A stretch of 8,803 nt of DNA from Deltaproteobacteria bacterium UBA2385 (GTDB lineage Bacteria > Myxococcota_A > UBA796 > UBA2385). The DNA lies in contig DDSR01000366.1 of NCBI GenBank assembly GCA_002343455.1, positions 169-8,971 on the forward strand, in the 5' to 3' direction. The notes below the pieces were generated by a model. It was not told where the DNA came from. It did not search any database and was given only the letters and a program-made list of their open reading frames with translations. This document shows, piece after piece, positions 1 through 8,327 of this stretch (position 1 is the stretch's first letter; every line of letters begins with the position of its first letter). Position numbers and translations under genes: made by a program.

Positions 1-1
1 C

Positions 2-1990
<1,989 letters not shown>

Positions 1991-2011
1991 GGGCAGGTCT
2001 ATACTGGGGGC

Positions 2012-2017
2012 AGGAGG
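2012..2017 (+). promoter_or_regulatory. Ribosome binding site of the FG-GAP lipoprotein gene
   Basis: A perfect AGGAGG lies four bases before the ATG at 2022, in the 31-nt gap after icd. The spacing is slightly short, but the match to the anti-Shine-Dalgarno sequence is complete, and it fixes the start of the next gene at 2022. No terminator is visible in the gap, so read-through from icd is possible. Confidence 0.75.
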
Positions 2018-2021
2018 TCCC

Positions 2022-3656
2022 ATGCACCTGCTCGTCCCCACCTTGATCCTCGCCTGCTCTCCCGACAAGCCCGCGCCCGAGGCGACCGGGCCGACCTTCC
2101 CCCACACCGGCTACGAGGGCGACGGCGGCGGCGACCTCCCTACCACCGGGGACGGGGGCGAGGCGGGCTGGTCCTGGGGCTCGACGGCGACCATCGAGGA
2201 GGCCGACACCCGGGTCAGCAATCCTGCCGACCAGTACCGCTCGATGCTGACCCTGGAGGTCCCCGGGGACACCGACGGCGACGGCCGCGACGACCTGGCC
2301 ATCGGCGTGCCCTATGCCGCGGGCAACCTCGGCCGCGTCTACCTGGTGGCCGGACAGCGCTGGAGGGCCGGCATCGAGCTGGACGGCCTGCCCGGGATCG
2401 ACGGCGAGTTCGAGGACGGCGAGCTCGGCGGAGTGGTGACCATCGGCGACGTCAACGGGGACGGCCTCGCCGACCTCGGCATGACCCATGGCAGCAGCGG
2501 CGAGGGCCTGAACCTGCCCGCCATGGTGCTCTACGGCCGCAGCGAGCCGCTCAGCGCCAGCATCCTGGCCAGCGAGTCCGATGTGATCCTGCTCCCCGGC
2601 GACGGCCTCAGCAACAACCTGCGCTCCGGCCCGGGCGACCTGGACGGCGATGGCTTCGACGACCTGATCGTGGTCAACGCCGGCCTCGACCAGGGGACCT
2701 GGTGGTTCGTCGGAGGCGGAGGCGCCCTGGGGGGCGAGGACATGCTCTCCACCTTCGCCGAGGCCGATATCCGCGGCTCGCTGGGCTGGGGCGAGCTGAC
2801 CCTGCGCGGGAGCACCGACGTCGACGGCGACTCCTACGCCGATCTGCTCTTCGAGCGGTCTCCGGGCCCCAAGGCCACCCACGGCCTGCTGATCCGAGGG
2901 GGCCCCTCCTTCGTCGACGGCCCCTTCGCGCTGAGCGAGCGGATGACCGTCTTCTCCTCCGGGGGCCCCGCGCACTTCAGCTCGAACACCCCCTGGCCGG
3001 ACATCGACGGCGACGGGCTGGGCGAGATCAGCCTGCGCTTGTCGGGCGATCCCGACCAGACCGTGGTCTGCCTGGGCCGCGAGGCCTGGCCCGAAGAGCT
3101 CTCCGCCGTCGACTGCGAGCTGCAGCTCTTCAGCGGCACGGACTGGCGCCCCAGCCCCAGCGGGGACCTGGACGGCGACGGGCACCGCGAGCTGCTGGCC
3201 AGCCTCTCCACCGACGAGGAGGAGGCCCTGGCCATCGTCCCCGGTCGAGCGAGCTGGCCCTCCTCGGTGGGGATCGAGGAGCTCGCCACGCGCATTGAGG
3301 CGGCCGAGGGAGGGCTCGAGCTGCCCGGCGTGCCGGGCCTGGACGAGGTCGGCGACTTCGATGGCGACGGGCGCGAGGACTTGATCTTCACCTCGCCCGG
3401 GGCCACCGTGGCAGGCCTGGACGAGGCCGGCTTCGTGGGCGTGCTGCTGGGGCGCAGCGAGTGGCCCGAGGCCATGACGGTCGAGGACCTGGACCTGCGG
3501 ATCCTGGGCGACTTCGAGGGCCAGCGCCTGGGCGACCAGGTCGTGCGGGGCGACTTCGACGGCGACGGGCGCACCGACCTCGCGATGGTCTCGCGCTACG
3601 TCGTCGAGCCCGACTGGCGCGCGGCCGTCTATGTGTTCTTCGGCCAGCCGCGCTGA
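2022..3656 (+). CDS. FG-GAP/VCBS-repeat lipoprotein, predicted calcium-binding beta-propeller
   Basis: This is a 544-residue secreted protein of unknown specific function. Residues 1-11 form a short hydrophobic leader ending in the lipobox-like ILAC, so Cys12 is the probable lipidation site. The leader is unusual in having no Lys or Arg. A Pro/Asp/Gly/Thr-rich linker (about residues 13-55) follows, then a repeat region. Eight Dx[DN]GDxxx[DE] loops start at residues 83, 143, 206, 266, 327, 382, 445 and 511. They are 55-66 residues apart, as expected for blades of an integrin-like FG-GAP beta-propeller with calcium in each loop. Recurrent GRxxWP segments (residues 352, 408 and 477, with a weaker GRSEPL at 172) mark equivalent strands in several blades. 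There are two Cys besides Cys12 (350 and 365). Such proteins usually act in adhesion, carbohydrate or protein binding outside the cell; nothing here narrows that further. The neighbouring icd and transporter genes give no functional clue. The start is set by the AGGAGG just upstream. Confidence 0.85.
   Translation: MHLLVPTLILACSPDKPAPEATGPTFPHTGYEGDGGGDLPTTGDGGEAGWSWGSTATIEEADTRVSNPADQYRSMLTLEVPGDTDGDGRDDLAIGVPYAAGNLGRVYLVAGQRWRAGIELDGLPGIDGEFEDGELGGVVTIGDVNGDGLADLGMTHGSSGEGLNLPAMVLYGRSEPLSASILASESDVILLPGDGLSNNLRSGPGDLDGDGFDDLIVVNAGLDQGTWWFVGGGGALGGEDMLSTFAEADIRGSLGWGELTLRGSTDVDGDSYADLLFERSPGPKATHGLLIRGGPSFVDGPFALSERMTVFSSGGPAHFSSNTPWPDIDGDGLGEISLRLSGDPDQTVVCLGREAWPEELSAVDCELQLFSGTDWRPSPSGDLDGDGHRELLASLSTDEEEALAIVPGRASWPSSVGIEELATRIEAAEGGLELPGVPGLDEVGDFDGDGREDLIFTSPGATVAGLDEAGFVGVLLGRSEWPEAMTVEDLDLRILGDFEGQRLGDQVVRGDFDGDGRTDLAMVSRYVVEPDWRAAVYVFFGQPR
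2268..3578 (+). repeat. Eight-fold FG-GAP/calcium-loop protein repeat array
   Basis: This interval spans the eight calcium-loop motifs of the lipoprotein, DTDGDGRDD through DFDGDGRTD. The spacings between successive motifs are 60, 63, 60, 61, 55, 63 and 66 residues. The fourth loop (DVDGDSYAD) has Ser where the others have Gly, and the fifth and sixth end in Glu rather than Asp; both kinds of change still allow metal binding. At the DNA level the loops share GACGGCGACGG-like words, but the intervening sequence has diverged, so this is an old protein repeat and not a recent tandem duplication. Confidence 0.85.
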
Positions 3657-3725
3657 TCGACGCCCGCGACGGAGCGTCACGCGCCAGCGGAACCCGTTAG
3701 CCCAGCGGTTCTGATCGCCCGCCAC

Positions 3726-3729
3726 GGAG
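3726..3729 (+). promoter_or_regulatory. Ribosome binding site of the substrate-binding protein gene
   Basis: GGAG lies nine bases before the ATG at 3739 and supports that start. The whole gap after the lipoprotein gene (3657-3738, 82 nt) holds no recognisable sigma-70-type promoter and no strong terminator hairpin. It is nonetheless the longest gap in the window and the likeliest place for the transporter operon promoter. Confidence 0.6.
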
Positions 3730-3738
3730 TTCTCCCGC

Positions 3739-5673
3739 ATGAGCAAGATGGTGCAGTCCAGTGTCATCGCCGGAGGGGTCGGCCTGCTGGTCCTGATCGC
3801 GCTCTTCAACAGCGCCCAGCTTCACAACGTCGAGGGCCAGCTCGTCGACACGCAGGCCCGCCTGACCTCGCTGGAGCAGCGCTTCGCCGCGGGCGTGCCC
3901 ATGGCCAGCTCTGGCGGCGGAGGGGCCGCCTCCGCGGTCAGCGGCGACTGCGTCGACAGCCCCGACAACCTCCTCCGCTGCCCGACCGCGCCTCGGGTCA
4001 AGCCCGGCAGCAGCATCCCCGGGCAGACCCTGCGCATGCAGATCCAGTCGGACCCGCGCGGGCTGAACCCCTACGTCGCCAACGGCGCCGACGTCAGCGA
4101 GTACAACCTCTACATCGGCGATCAGCTCGCCGAGCGGGCCTTCGACAACCCCGACAATTTCGAGCCCCGGCTGGTCACCAAGGTGACGACCGCCGACCAG
4201 AAGACCTTCCGCCTCAGCCTCCGACCGGGCGTCTGGTGGCACCTGCCGACGGTGGACTTCGCCTCCGGCCGCTTCGACTGGCTCAAGGGGGCCGGCCCCG
4301 AGGGCCGCCGGGCCTTCACCGCCGACGACGTCGCCTTCGCGCTCGAGGTGCTGAAGAACCCCCAGACCAGCGGCCGGGTCAGCTCGCTGCGCAACTACTT
4401 CGCCGCGCTGGAGGGCTGGACCGTCATCGACGATCACACCGTCGAGGTGCGCTTCTCCGAGGTCCTCTCCACCAACCTGCCGATGCTGCTGGAGCTGACG
4501 CCCGTCCCCCGCTGGCTCTTCCAGTACGACGAGGACGGCAACCGCTTCGACGAGGCCACCTGGGGCCTGAAGTTCAACGAGCACTGGTACAACCAGAAGG
4601 GCATCGGCACGGGCCCCTACCAGTTCGTCGTCTGGGAGCAGGGCGTCAAGATCGAGCTGGTCAAGAACCCGATGTACTGGGGCGAGCCGGCCTCCTTCGA
4701 CCAGGTGCTGATGCAGGTCGTCACCGACCAGCAGGCCTGGGTGCGCAAGCTCAAGACGGCCGAGATCGACTTCACCCAGATCCAGCCCGAGCAGTACAAG
4801 ACCGAGGTCAAGGATGTGCGCGCCAAGGGTGGGACCGTGCTGCTGGGCGACCCCCGCATCCAGTTCGCCAGCCACCCGACCCTCGGCTACTTCTACCTGG
4901 GCTGGAACATGGACCGGCCCATGTTCTCGGACAAGCGGGTGCGCAGGGCCCTGACCATGGCGCTGGACCGCGAGGGCATCATCGCCAACGTCTTCCACGG
5001 CAACGGCGAGATCGTCAGCGGGCCCTTCGCCACCAGCCAGCCCTGCTACGACGCCAGCATCCAGCCCTGGCCTTACGACCTCGCCGCCGCCCGGACCCTG
5101 CTGGACGAGGCCGGCTGGACCGACAGCGACGGCGACGGTGTGCGCGACAAGCAAATCAACGGCCAGAAGGTCGACTTCCGCTTCACCTTCATGATCTACG
5201 GTTCCTCGACCGAGTGGGAGACCGTCGCCAGCGTCTACCGCGAGGCCCTGCTCTCGATCGGCGTACAGATGACGCCCAGCGCGGTCGAGTGGTCGACCAT
5301 GCTCAAGAAGATGGACGAGCGCGAGTTCGACGTCTACTCGGGCGCCTGGGTCCTGGGCTGGGACACCGACCTGATGCAGATCTGGCACAGCACCGAGGCC
5401 GACCGCAACCCCAGCAGCAACCGCGTCGGCTTCCGCAACAAGGACGCCGACCGCATCGCCGAGGCCCTGCGCCGCACCCTGGACAACGAGGAGCGCACCA
5501 GGCTCTGCCACGAGTTCCACGCCCTGGTCCACGAGGAGCAGCCCTACACCTTCGTCTACCAGCGCAGCCGCCCGGTGCTCTACTGGGACTGGATGAACCC
5601 GCTGGAGTTCGCCAAGACCTTCCCCGAGCGCGACATCCGCCACTTCTCCTTCCGCGCCGAGCCGGGCCGCTGA
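3739..5673 (+). CDS. ABC transporter substrate-binding protein, family 5 (Opp/Dpp-type), predicted membrane-tethered
   Basis: This 644-residue protein is predicted to capture the substrate outside the inner membrane and deliver it to the permeases encoded directly downstream. Residues 9-25 form one hydrophobic helix. It is followed by a heptad-like stretch (about 29-50, VEGQLVDTQARLTSLEQRF), a Gly/Ala/Ser linker, and then Cys71 and Cys81, ten residues apart. There is no lipobox and no good signal peptidase I site, so the helix probably stays as an anchor. The SBP_bac_5 domain begins near residue 96. Recognisable blocks are LNPYVANGADVSEYNLYIGD (109-128), RAFTADDVAFALEVLKNP (191-208), GTGPYQFVVWEQG (290-302), FSDKRVRRALTMALDREGII (396-415) and HEEQPYTFVYQRSRPVLYW near the C-terminus. 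DSDGDGVRD (462-470) is a calcium-type loop that also occurs in other family 5 proteins. Most relatives are 500-600 residues; the excess is the N-terminal tether. The substrate (peptide or other) cannot be read from sequence. Confidence 0.92.
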   Translation: MSKMVQSSVIAGGVGLLVLIALFNSAQLHNVEGQLVDTQARLTSLEQRFAAGVPMASSGGGGAASAVSGDCVDSPDNLLRCPTAPRVKPGSSIPGQTLRMQIQSDPRGLNPYVANGADVSEYNLYIGDQLAERAFDNPDNFEPRLVTKVTTADQKTFRLSLRPGVWWHLPTVDFASGRFDWLKGAGPEGRRAFTADDVAFALEVLKNPQTSGRVSSLRNYFAALEGWTVIDDHTVEVRFSEVLSTNLPMLLELTPVPRWLFQYDEDGNRFDEATWGLKFNEHWYNQKGIGTGPYQFVVWEQGVKIELVKNPMYWGEPASFDQVLMQVVTDQQAWVRKLKTAEIDFTQIQPEQYKTEVKDVRAKGGTVLLGDPRIQFASHPTLGYFYLGWNMDRPMFSDKRVRRALTMALDREGIIANVFHGNGEIVSGPFATSQPCYDASIQPWPYDLAAARTLLDEAGWTDSDGDGVRDKQINGQKVDFRFTFMIYGSSTEWETVASVYREALLSIGVQMTPSAVEWSTMLKKMDEREFDVYSGAWVLGWDTDLMQIWHSTEADRNPSSNRVGFRNKDADRIAEALRRTLDNEERTRLCHEFHALVHEEQPYTFVYQRSRPVLYWDWMNPLEFAKTFPERDIRHFSFRAEPGR

Positions 5674-5692
5674 TCTCCGGAGCCAGGGACCG

Positions 5693-7105
5693 ATGCTCCA
5701 GTACACGATCAAGCGCCTGCTGTTGGTCTTTCCGACCTTCTTCATGATCTCGCTGCTGATCTTCCTCGTCCTCAACATCGCGCCGGGCCGGCCGGGCGCG
5801 GTGGCGGGCGAAGGCGGGGGAGAGAAGGGCGGTCAGGAGCAGAAGGAGAGCTTTCGCATCTTCAAAGAGCAGTTCAACCTCGACAAGCCGATCCTGCTCA
5901 ACACCCGGCCCTGGATGAGCACCGAGCGGGTGCAGACCCTGCTGCTCGAGGCCAACGGGCGGGTGGACGGCCTGCCCCCCGCCCGCCGCATCGCCTCCAC
6001 CGAGGCCGTCGACGACCACGGCGAGTACCTGGTGCCGCACCTCGTCGCCCTGCTCGACTCCAACGACCCCGCCGTCGTCGACCTGGCCCTTGCCCAGCTC
6101 CCCGTCTCGGCCCAGCAGCGCTTCGCCAACGACCGGCGGGGCGACCCGAAAGAGGCCCGGGCCCGCAACCGCGAGATCGCCGCCGCCAACCAGCAGGTCA
6201 AGGAGCTGGGCCTCGCCCCCGCGGAAGAGGCGATCCCCGCCTGGAAGGCCTGGTACCAGGGCGAGCAGGCCCGCCTGGAGCTCAATGGCGGACAGAAGCT
6301 CAGCCGCTTCGTCTTCGACACCCGCTTCGCCAAGTACTGGGACAACCTGCTGCACCTGGACTTCGGCGTCTCCACCGTCGACCGCCGCCCGGTCATGGAC
6401 ACCGTCCTCAGCAAGCTGAAGTACTCGCTGACGCTCTCCACCCTCTCCGTCATCCTGGCCTACCTGATCGCCGTGCCCATCGGCATCTGGAGCGCCGTCC
6501 GCCAGGGCAGCAAGGCCGACGCCGCCACCACGGTCGTGCTCTTCATCCTCTACAGCCTGCCGACCTTCTTCACCGGCACCGTCCTGCTGAAGCTCTTCAC
6601 CGAGGGCGAGCCCTTCTCGCTCTTCCCGACAGGCAACTTCCAGACCATGAGCAGCGCGCCGACGACGACGCTGGACCTGGTCCTGGACATCGCCTGGCAC
6701 CTGGTCCTGCCGGTCGCCACCTACACCAGCGTCGCCCTGGCCTCGCTCTCCCGCTACGCCCGCAGCGGCGTCATCGACGTCATCCGGGCCGACTACATCC
6801 GCACCGCCCGCGCCAAGGGTCTGTCGGAGTGGATGGTCATCCTCAAGCACGCCGCGCGCAACGGCATGATCCCGATCCTGACCCTGCTCGGCAGCCTGCT
6901 GCCCAGCCTGGTGGCCGGCTCGGTGGTCATCGAGGTCGTCTTCAACATCCCCGGCATGGGCATGTACCTCTACAACAGCATCAACCTGCGCGACTACAAC
7001 GCCGTCATGGCGGTGCTGCTGGCCAGCAGCCTGCTGGCCCTGCTCGGCATCCTCATCTCCGACCTCTCCTACGCGGTCGTCGACCCCCGGATCAGCCTTG
7101 AGTGA
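5693..7105 (+). CDS. ABC transporter permease, OppB/YejB-type, with a long periplasmic insertion
   Basis: This is one of two membrane subunits forming the import channel. Residues 1-30 (MLQYTIKRLLLVFPTFF..., TM1, then NIAPGRPG) match the OppB/DppB/YejB N-terminus. FRIFKEQFNLDKPIL (54-68) is the usual segment before the conserved core, and the core resumes at FAKYWDNLLHLDFG (212-225). Further membrane helices lie at about 243-270, 280-300, 330-352, 392-417 and 435-460. The EAA coupling motif that contacts the ATPase is at about 367-390 (YIRTARAKGLSEWMVILKHA). The C-terminus DLSYAVVDPRI resembles YejB (SDISYTLVDPRI, recalled from memory) more than DppB. At 470 residues it is much longer than the usual 305-365, because of the insertion at about 71-208. 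The start follows a GGAG (5679-5682) ten bases upstream and lies 19 nt after the binding-protein gene. No frameshift is seen. Family assignment is secure; the YejB subgroup is likely but not proven. Confidence 0.93.
   Translation: MLQYTIKRLLLVFPTFFMISLLIFLVLNIAPGRPGAVAGEGGGEKGGQEQKESFRIFKEQFNLDKPILLNTRPWMSTERVQTLLLEANGRVDGLPPARRIASTEAVDDHGEYLVPHLVALLDSNDPAVVDLALAQLPVSAQQRFANDRRGDPKEARARNREIAAANQQVKELGLAPAEEAIPAWKAWYQGEQARLELNGGQKLSRFVFDTRFAKYWDNLLHLDFGVSTVDRRPVMDTVLSKLKYSLTLSTLSVILAYLIAVPIGIWSAVRQGSKADAATTVVLFILYSLPTFFTGTVLLKLFTEGEPFSLFPTGNFQTMSSAPTTTLDLVLDIAWHLVLPVATYTSVALASLSRYARSGVIDVIRADYIRTARAKGLSEWMVILKHAARNGMIPILTLLGSLLPSLVAGSVVIEVVFNIPGMGMYLYNSINLRDYNAVMAVLLASSLLALLGILISDLSYAVVDPRISLE
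5903..6316 (+). other. Insertion domain in the TM1-TM2 loop of the OppB/YejB-type permease, partly HEAT-like
   Basis: Residues about 71-208 of the permease have no counterpart in ordinary OppB or DppB proteins. The N-terminus of this family is cytoplasmic, so the loop after TM1 should face the periplasm. The segment is hydrophilic and looks helical. Residues 111-136 (EYLVPHLVALLD, then SNDPAVVDLALAQL) have the helix-turn-helix pattern with Asp-Pro in the turn that is typical of a HEAT repeat. A charged helix follows (RNREIAAANQQVKELGL, about 158-174), then AIPAWKAWYQGEQARLEL. At most one or two HEAT-like units are visible, so the fold is a suggestion. Confidence 0.6.
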
Positions 7106-8327
7106 GCCCACGCCCCTCCCGCCCGCCGAGGATCCGACCTACGTCGAGATCGTCTGGGGACAGTTCCGGAAGCGCCGCATCGCCATGGCCTCGCTCTGGG
7201 GCCTGCTGGGCCTGGTGCTGCTGGCCGTCTACGTGCCCTTCCTGGCCAACAACAAGCCCTTTCTGTGGAAGGTCCCGGGTGAGGGCCTGAGCTCACCCTG
7301 GCTGAGCAGCCTCTTCGATCGCACCTTCTTCGAGAACGGCGTCGACATCTTCTTCAACGTGCTGCTGACCGCCGGCAGCCTCGCGGCGGTCGGGGTGGCC
7401 ATCGCCTGGCGCCGGGCGCGCCTCCTGCCCCGGCCCGAGCGGGTCACCCGCCACCGCCGGGCCATGCTGGGCGGCGGCGCCTTCGTCCTGCTGGTCCTGG
7501 CCCTGGTCCACCTCTTCCCGGTCCAGACCCCCAAGATCGTCTACCCCAAGCTGCAGGCCGAGCTCCAGGCCCAGGGCGTCGAGGTCCTGGCCGTCTACCC
7601 GCCCCTGCCCTACTCCTTCCGCGACGGGGACATCGGCTCCACCCGGGCCCCCTCCTCGCTGAAGCACCCGCTGGGCACCGACAACGCCGGCCGGGACGTG
7701 CTGACCCGCCTGCTGTACGGCACCCGCATCTCGCTGACCATCGGCGTCTTCGCCGTCGCTCTCTACATCACCATCGGCACCATCATCGGCGCCGTGGCCG
7801 GCTTCTACGGCGGCAAGATCGACACCGCGATCCAGCGCATCATCGAGGTCGTCATCTGTGTGCCCTCGCTCTTCCTGATCCTGACGGTGGCGGCCTTCAT
7901 CGAGAACCGCAGCATCTTCCACATCATGATCATCATCGCCGCGGTCGCCTGGACCACACCCGCCCGGCTGGTCCGCGCCGAGTTCATGCGCCTGCGCAAC
8001 CTCGACTTCGTCGCCGCCGCCCGCGCCGTAGGGCATCGCGAGAGCACCATCATCTTCCGCGAGATCCTGCCCAACGCGATCGGCCCGGTCCTGGTCAGCG
8101 CCACCTTCGGCGTCGCCAGCGCCATCCTGGTCGAGTCCACCATGAGCTTCCTGGGCCTGGGCGACATCACGGTCCCAAGCTGGGGCCAGATCCTCAACAC
8201 CGGCCGCACCACCGGGCTGTGGACCCTGATCCTGGCCCCTGGCTTCGCCATCTTCCTGACCGTCAGCCTGCTCAACCTCGTGGGTGAGGGCGCCCGCGAC
8301 GCCCTCGACCCCAAGCTGAGGCGCTGA
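7098..8327 (+). CDS. ABC transporter permease, OppC/YejE-type, with two extra predicted membrane helices
   Basis: This is the second membrane subunit, predicted to pair with the OppB/YejB-type permease. The chosen start is TTG at 7098, overlapping the end of the previous gene by 8 nt. The next in-frame candidate, ATG at residue 30, would delete [18 protein letters not shown], which is conserved in the family. TM1 is at 31-50, followed by ANNKPFLW, which resembles YejE (from memory). The core starts at [20 protein letters not shown] (190-209), with helices at about 211-237, 250-268, 273-291, 325-350 and 377-397. The EAA motif is at about 307-326 ([20 protein letters not shown]), and the C-terminus [12 protein letters not shown] is typical. 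At 409 residues it exceeds the usual 290-345 because of residues 51-189, which contain two more hydrophobic helices (82-104 and 123-142). Its stop overlaps the ATPase start (TGATG). Translational coupling with both neighbours is likely. Confidence 0.93.
   Translation: MSEPTPLPPAEDPTYVEIVWGQFRKRRIAMASLWGLLGLVLLAVYVPFLANNKPFLWKVPGEGLSSPWLSSLFDRTFFENGVDIFFNVLLTAGSLAAVGVAIAWRRARLLPRPERVTRHRRAMLGGGAFVLLVLALVHLFPVQTPKIVYPKLQAELQAQGVEVLAVYPPLPYSFRDGDIGSTRAPSSLKHPLGTDNAGRDVLTRLLYGTRISLTIGVFAVALYITIGTIIGAVAGFYGGKIDTAIQRIIEVVICVPSLFLILTVAAFIENRSIFHIMIIIAAVAWTTPARLVRAEFMRLRNLDFVAAARAVGHRESTIIFREILPNAIGPVLVSATFGVASAILVESTMSFLGLGDITVPSWGQILNTGRTTGLWTLILAPGFAIFLTVSLLNLVGEGARDALDPKLRR
7248..7661 (+). other. 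Insertion in the OppC/YejE-type permease: extra transmembrane hairpin with Arg-rich loop
   Basis: Between TM1 and the conserved [11 protein letters not shown] block lie residues 51-188. They hold a first extra helix at 82-104 ([20 protein letters not shown]), a loop at 105-121 with eight Arg and one His, and a second extra helix at 123-142 ([17 protein letters not shown]). By the positive-inside rule the Arg-rich loop should be cytoplasmic, which fits TM1 running in-to-out and leaves the rest of the topology unchanged. A further periplasmic stretch (about 143-188) includes VYPPLPYSF, similar to PPIPYS-like segments in long OppC/YejE-type permeases. Confidence 0.75.

Noticed and set aside
2000..2005. 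TATACT resembling a -10 promoter element before the lipoprotein gene
   Set aside because: No -35-like sequence lies at the right distance, and the transcript would start at the ribosome binding site itself. A chance match is more likely.
3659..3678. GACGC...GCGTC inverted repeat after the lipoprotein gene, considered as a terminator or operator
   Set aside because: It has a five-base stem and ten-base loop with no T run. Such repeats are expected by chance in sequence this GC-rich.
5122..5148. DSDGDGVRD calcium loop in the binding protein, considered as a functional link to the calcium-rich lipoprotein upstream
   Set aside because: This loop occurs in other family 5 binding proteins at the same place, after the LLDEAGW segment, so it says nothing about the neighbouring gene.
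3697..5778. 693-codon open frame on the minus strand opposite the substrate-binding protein gene
   Set aside because: The plus strand encodes a clear family 5 binding protein over the same span. The antisense translation is Leu/Val/Gly/Ala/Asp-rich with no family pattern.
5303..7111. 602-codon open frame on the minus strand opposite the OppB/YejB-type permease gene
   Set aside because: It is a shadow of the permease gene. Its translation is rich in Val, Asp, Gly and Gln and ends in an Arg/Gly/Pro-rich tail, which is typical of a non-coding high-GC frame.
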